Shown here: in pieces, positions 62,945 through 64,000 of the stretch
Layout of the letters: every line of letters starts with the position of its first letter
Numbering within the stretch: the first letter of the stretch is position 1
The notes under the pieces: generated by a model
What the model saw: only the letters and a program-made list of their open reading frames with translations
Database searches by the model: none
Told to the model about the DNA's origin: nothing
Source: Sagittula marina
Lineage (GTDB): Bacteria; Pseudomonadota; Alphaproteobacteria; Rhodobacterales; Rhodobacteraceae
Direction of reading: 5' to 3'
DNA length: 64,000 nt
Assembly: GCF_014196795.1 (NCBI RefSeq)
Contig: NZ_JACIEJ010000001.1
Coordinates: 372,001-436,000 of the forward strand
Made by a program: the position numbers and the translations under genes

Positions 62945-63289
62945 TCACTCGTTCGGCGCGCCTGTGGCCGGAGAAAGCTCCGCTTCAAGGAAGCGCTCGA
63001 AGGCATCGAGGTTCACCGGCTCAAACAACCCGAAGCTTTGCATCCAGATGGTCGCTTCGCGCAGGGCGTCGGGTTCCAGCTTGCACCACTTTACCCGACC
63101 GCGCTTTTCCTGGCTGATGAGGCCGGCGTTGGTGAGCACGGCCAAGTGTTTGGAGATCGCGGCGAGCGACATCTCGAAAGGCTCCGCCACATCGGTCACG
63201 GCCATGTCGTCCTCCAGCAGCATCGACAGGATGCGGCGGCGGGTCGGGTCGCCGAGAGCGGCGAAGGTGGCGTCGAGGCGGGCGGTCAT
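62945..63289 (-). CDS. ArsR-family (HTH_20) winged-helix regulator
   Basis: The 114-residue protein has the HTH TFAALGDPTRRRILSMLLEDDMAVTDVAEPFEMSLAAISKHLAVLTNAGLI, then SQEKRGRVKWCKLEPDALREATIWM. The metal-binding Cys pair of ArsR is not present (a single Cys in WCKLEP), so it probably senses something other than arsenite or acts as a self-contained repressor. The start is at 63289. No obvious target gene is adjacent on its strand. The region to atpI is about 300 bases. Confidence 0.9.
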   Translation of the reverse strand: MTARLDATFAALGDPTRRRILSMLLEDDMAVTDVAEPFEMSLAAISKHLAVLTNAGLISQEKRGRVKWCKLEPDALREATIWMQSFGLFEPVNLDAFERFLEAELSPATGAPNE

Positions 63290-63586
63290 GGGCTTTGCAG
63301 ATAGACCGGAACGCAGGCATTGCACAGCATATATAAAGAGGAGAGAGCCGCCTGCGCCATGGGGATGCCGGGGCCCGATGGCAAGATCAACTGATGAGTT
63401 GAATATGCAAACGCAGCAGGCTGGGGCGCTAACAGGGGTGAGGTGCTTTGAAAATTGTCAGCTGGCAATTTGGAAATGCCATAAATTTCAGAGCCTTGCC
63501 GGTTCTGAATAAAGGCTTAACCCGTCGTTGACTCCGGGGGCTGCACCGCCTATTCCCCTCTCGAACTCTGGTGGAGCAAACAGCCC
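63290..63586. other. Upstream region of the atp genes
   Basis: About 297 bases between the ArsR-type gene and atpI, holding the promoter of the ATP synthase F0 genes. No clear structure was seen beyond AT-rich segments near 63400-63510. Confidence 0.35.
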
Positions 63587-63964
63587 ATGAGCGCGCCTGA
63601 CCCGAAGCGACAGATGCAGGACCTCGAAGCCCGCATCAACGCCTACAAGAAGGCCACGGGGCAGGTGAAGCCTCACCAGGAAGAACACTACAGTCAGGCC
63701 AACATGGCGTGGCGCATGGTGACGGAGATGGTTGCCGGACTCGGGATCGGGTTTGGCATTGGCTACGGGTTGGACTGGCTGCTTGGCACGGGTCCCTGGC
63801 TCATGGTCATCTTCGCGCTGCTGGGCATCGCCGCCGGCATCAAAGTGATGCTGCGCACAGCGAAAGAACTGCAGGCGAAGCAGGAATTGAACGAGGCGGA
63901 CGCGCCTGAGGCTGACAAGGGCGCCGCAGGCGGCGCAAACGAGGGGAACACGCATGGCGACTGA
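63587..63964 (+). CDS. atpI: ATP synthase accessory protein I
   Basis: The 125-residue membrane protein helps assembly of the F0 c-ring. It has two central hydrophobic segments (about 43-64 and 68-88) with MAWRMVTEMVAGLGIGFGIGYGLDWLLGTGPWLMVIFALLGIAAGIKVML and a Gln/Lys/Glu-rich tail. It is the first gene of the F0 operon. Its stop overlaps the start of atpB by 11 bases. Confidence 0.94.
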   Translation: MSAPDPKRQMQDLEARINAYKKATGQVKPHQEEHYSQANMAWRMVTEMVAGLGIGFGIGYGLDWLLGTGPWLMVIFALLGIAAGIKVMLRTAKELQAKQELNEADAPEADKGAAGGANEGNTHGD

Positions 63965-64000
63965 GACGCACGGTGCAGAGCACGCGACCGAAGGCACTGG
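63954..64000 (+). CDS. atpB: ATP synthase F0 subunit a, N-terminal fragment (window edge)
   Basis: ATG at 63954, preceded by GAGGGG, opens a frame (MATETHGAEHATEGTG) that runs past the window end. The place directly after atpI identifies it as the likely subunit a. Only about 15 residues are visible, so the assignment is by position. Confidence 0.65.
   Translation, partial: MATETHGAEHATEGT

Noticed and set aside
1-64000. CRISPR arrays, tRNA or rRNA genes, insertion sequences, prophage genes, conjugation genes and defence systems
   Set aside because: I looked for repeat-spacer patterns, T-loop sequences in gaps, transposase and integrase motifs, and toxin-antitoxin or restriction genes, and found none I could support.

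Overview
The window is about 64 kb of high-GC chromosomal DNA. Gene content and order point to an alphaproteobacterium of the Rhodobacterales (Roseobacter group). The evidence is: a Hint-domain protein, DUF2794, the succinylase lysine genes dapE and dapD, the serC-serA pair with an alphaproteobacterial-type leader, TRAP and ribose-type ABC transporters, a stand-alone atpI-atpB start, and many genes joined by 4-base ATGA or GTGA overlaps. I identify it by family recognition only; no database search was possible.

Layout. 1-7.1 kb: a truncated unknown gene, then a minus-strand run of a lytic transglycosylase, a WYL regulator, RNase R, a TIGR04282-type glycosyltransferase, a GNAT enzyme and dapE. 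7.5-10 kb: a Hint-domain protein, a second-type methionine aminopeptidase and a GFA-family zinc protein. 10.2-17.6 kb: a sugar ABC transporter (binding protein, double ATPase, two permeases) with an SMP-30 lactonase, divergent from a cytoplasmic histidine kinase and response regulator; the shared promoter region holds a perfect inverted repeat. 18.3-22 kb: a three-gene TRAP transporter coupled to its own FadR-type regulator. 22.9-31 kb: dapD, a LOG protein, a FlaA1/CapD-like nucleotide-sugar enzyme, asd and a beta-carbonic anhydrase, with several small unknown genes. 31.2-35.8 kb: a leucyl aminopeptidase coupled to an NlpC/P60 peptidase, an agmatinase-family enzyme, DUF2794 and a TetR regulator. 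36-39 kb: serC and serA with a leader RNA, a doubled hairpin between them and a clear terminator. 39-47.6 kb: a PPP-type phosphatase, a SulP transporter, a UspA-AGCS (alanine/glycine symporter) pair facing an omega-aminotransferase, and a membrane histidine kinase.

47.7-59.6 kb is the translation block, all minus strand except one gene: ffh, four or five tandem GNAT acetyltransferases, chorismate mutase, rpsP, a 46-residue membrane peptide, rimM, trmD, rplS and rpmE, with several unrelated genes inserted. 59.9-64 kb: an unknown protein, azoR divergent from a LysR regulator, a DMT exporter, an ArsR regulator, and atpI with the first codons of atpB.

Most of the window is core metabolism and looks vertically inherited. 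I saw no insertion sequence, prophage, CRISPR array, tRNA or rRNA. No clearly new system stands out. The best leads are the translationally coupled tandem GNAT array, the sugar ABC / two-component module with its palindromic operator, and the two matching hairpins between serC and serA.
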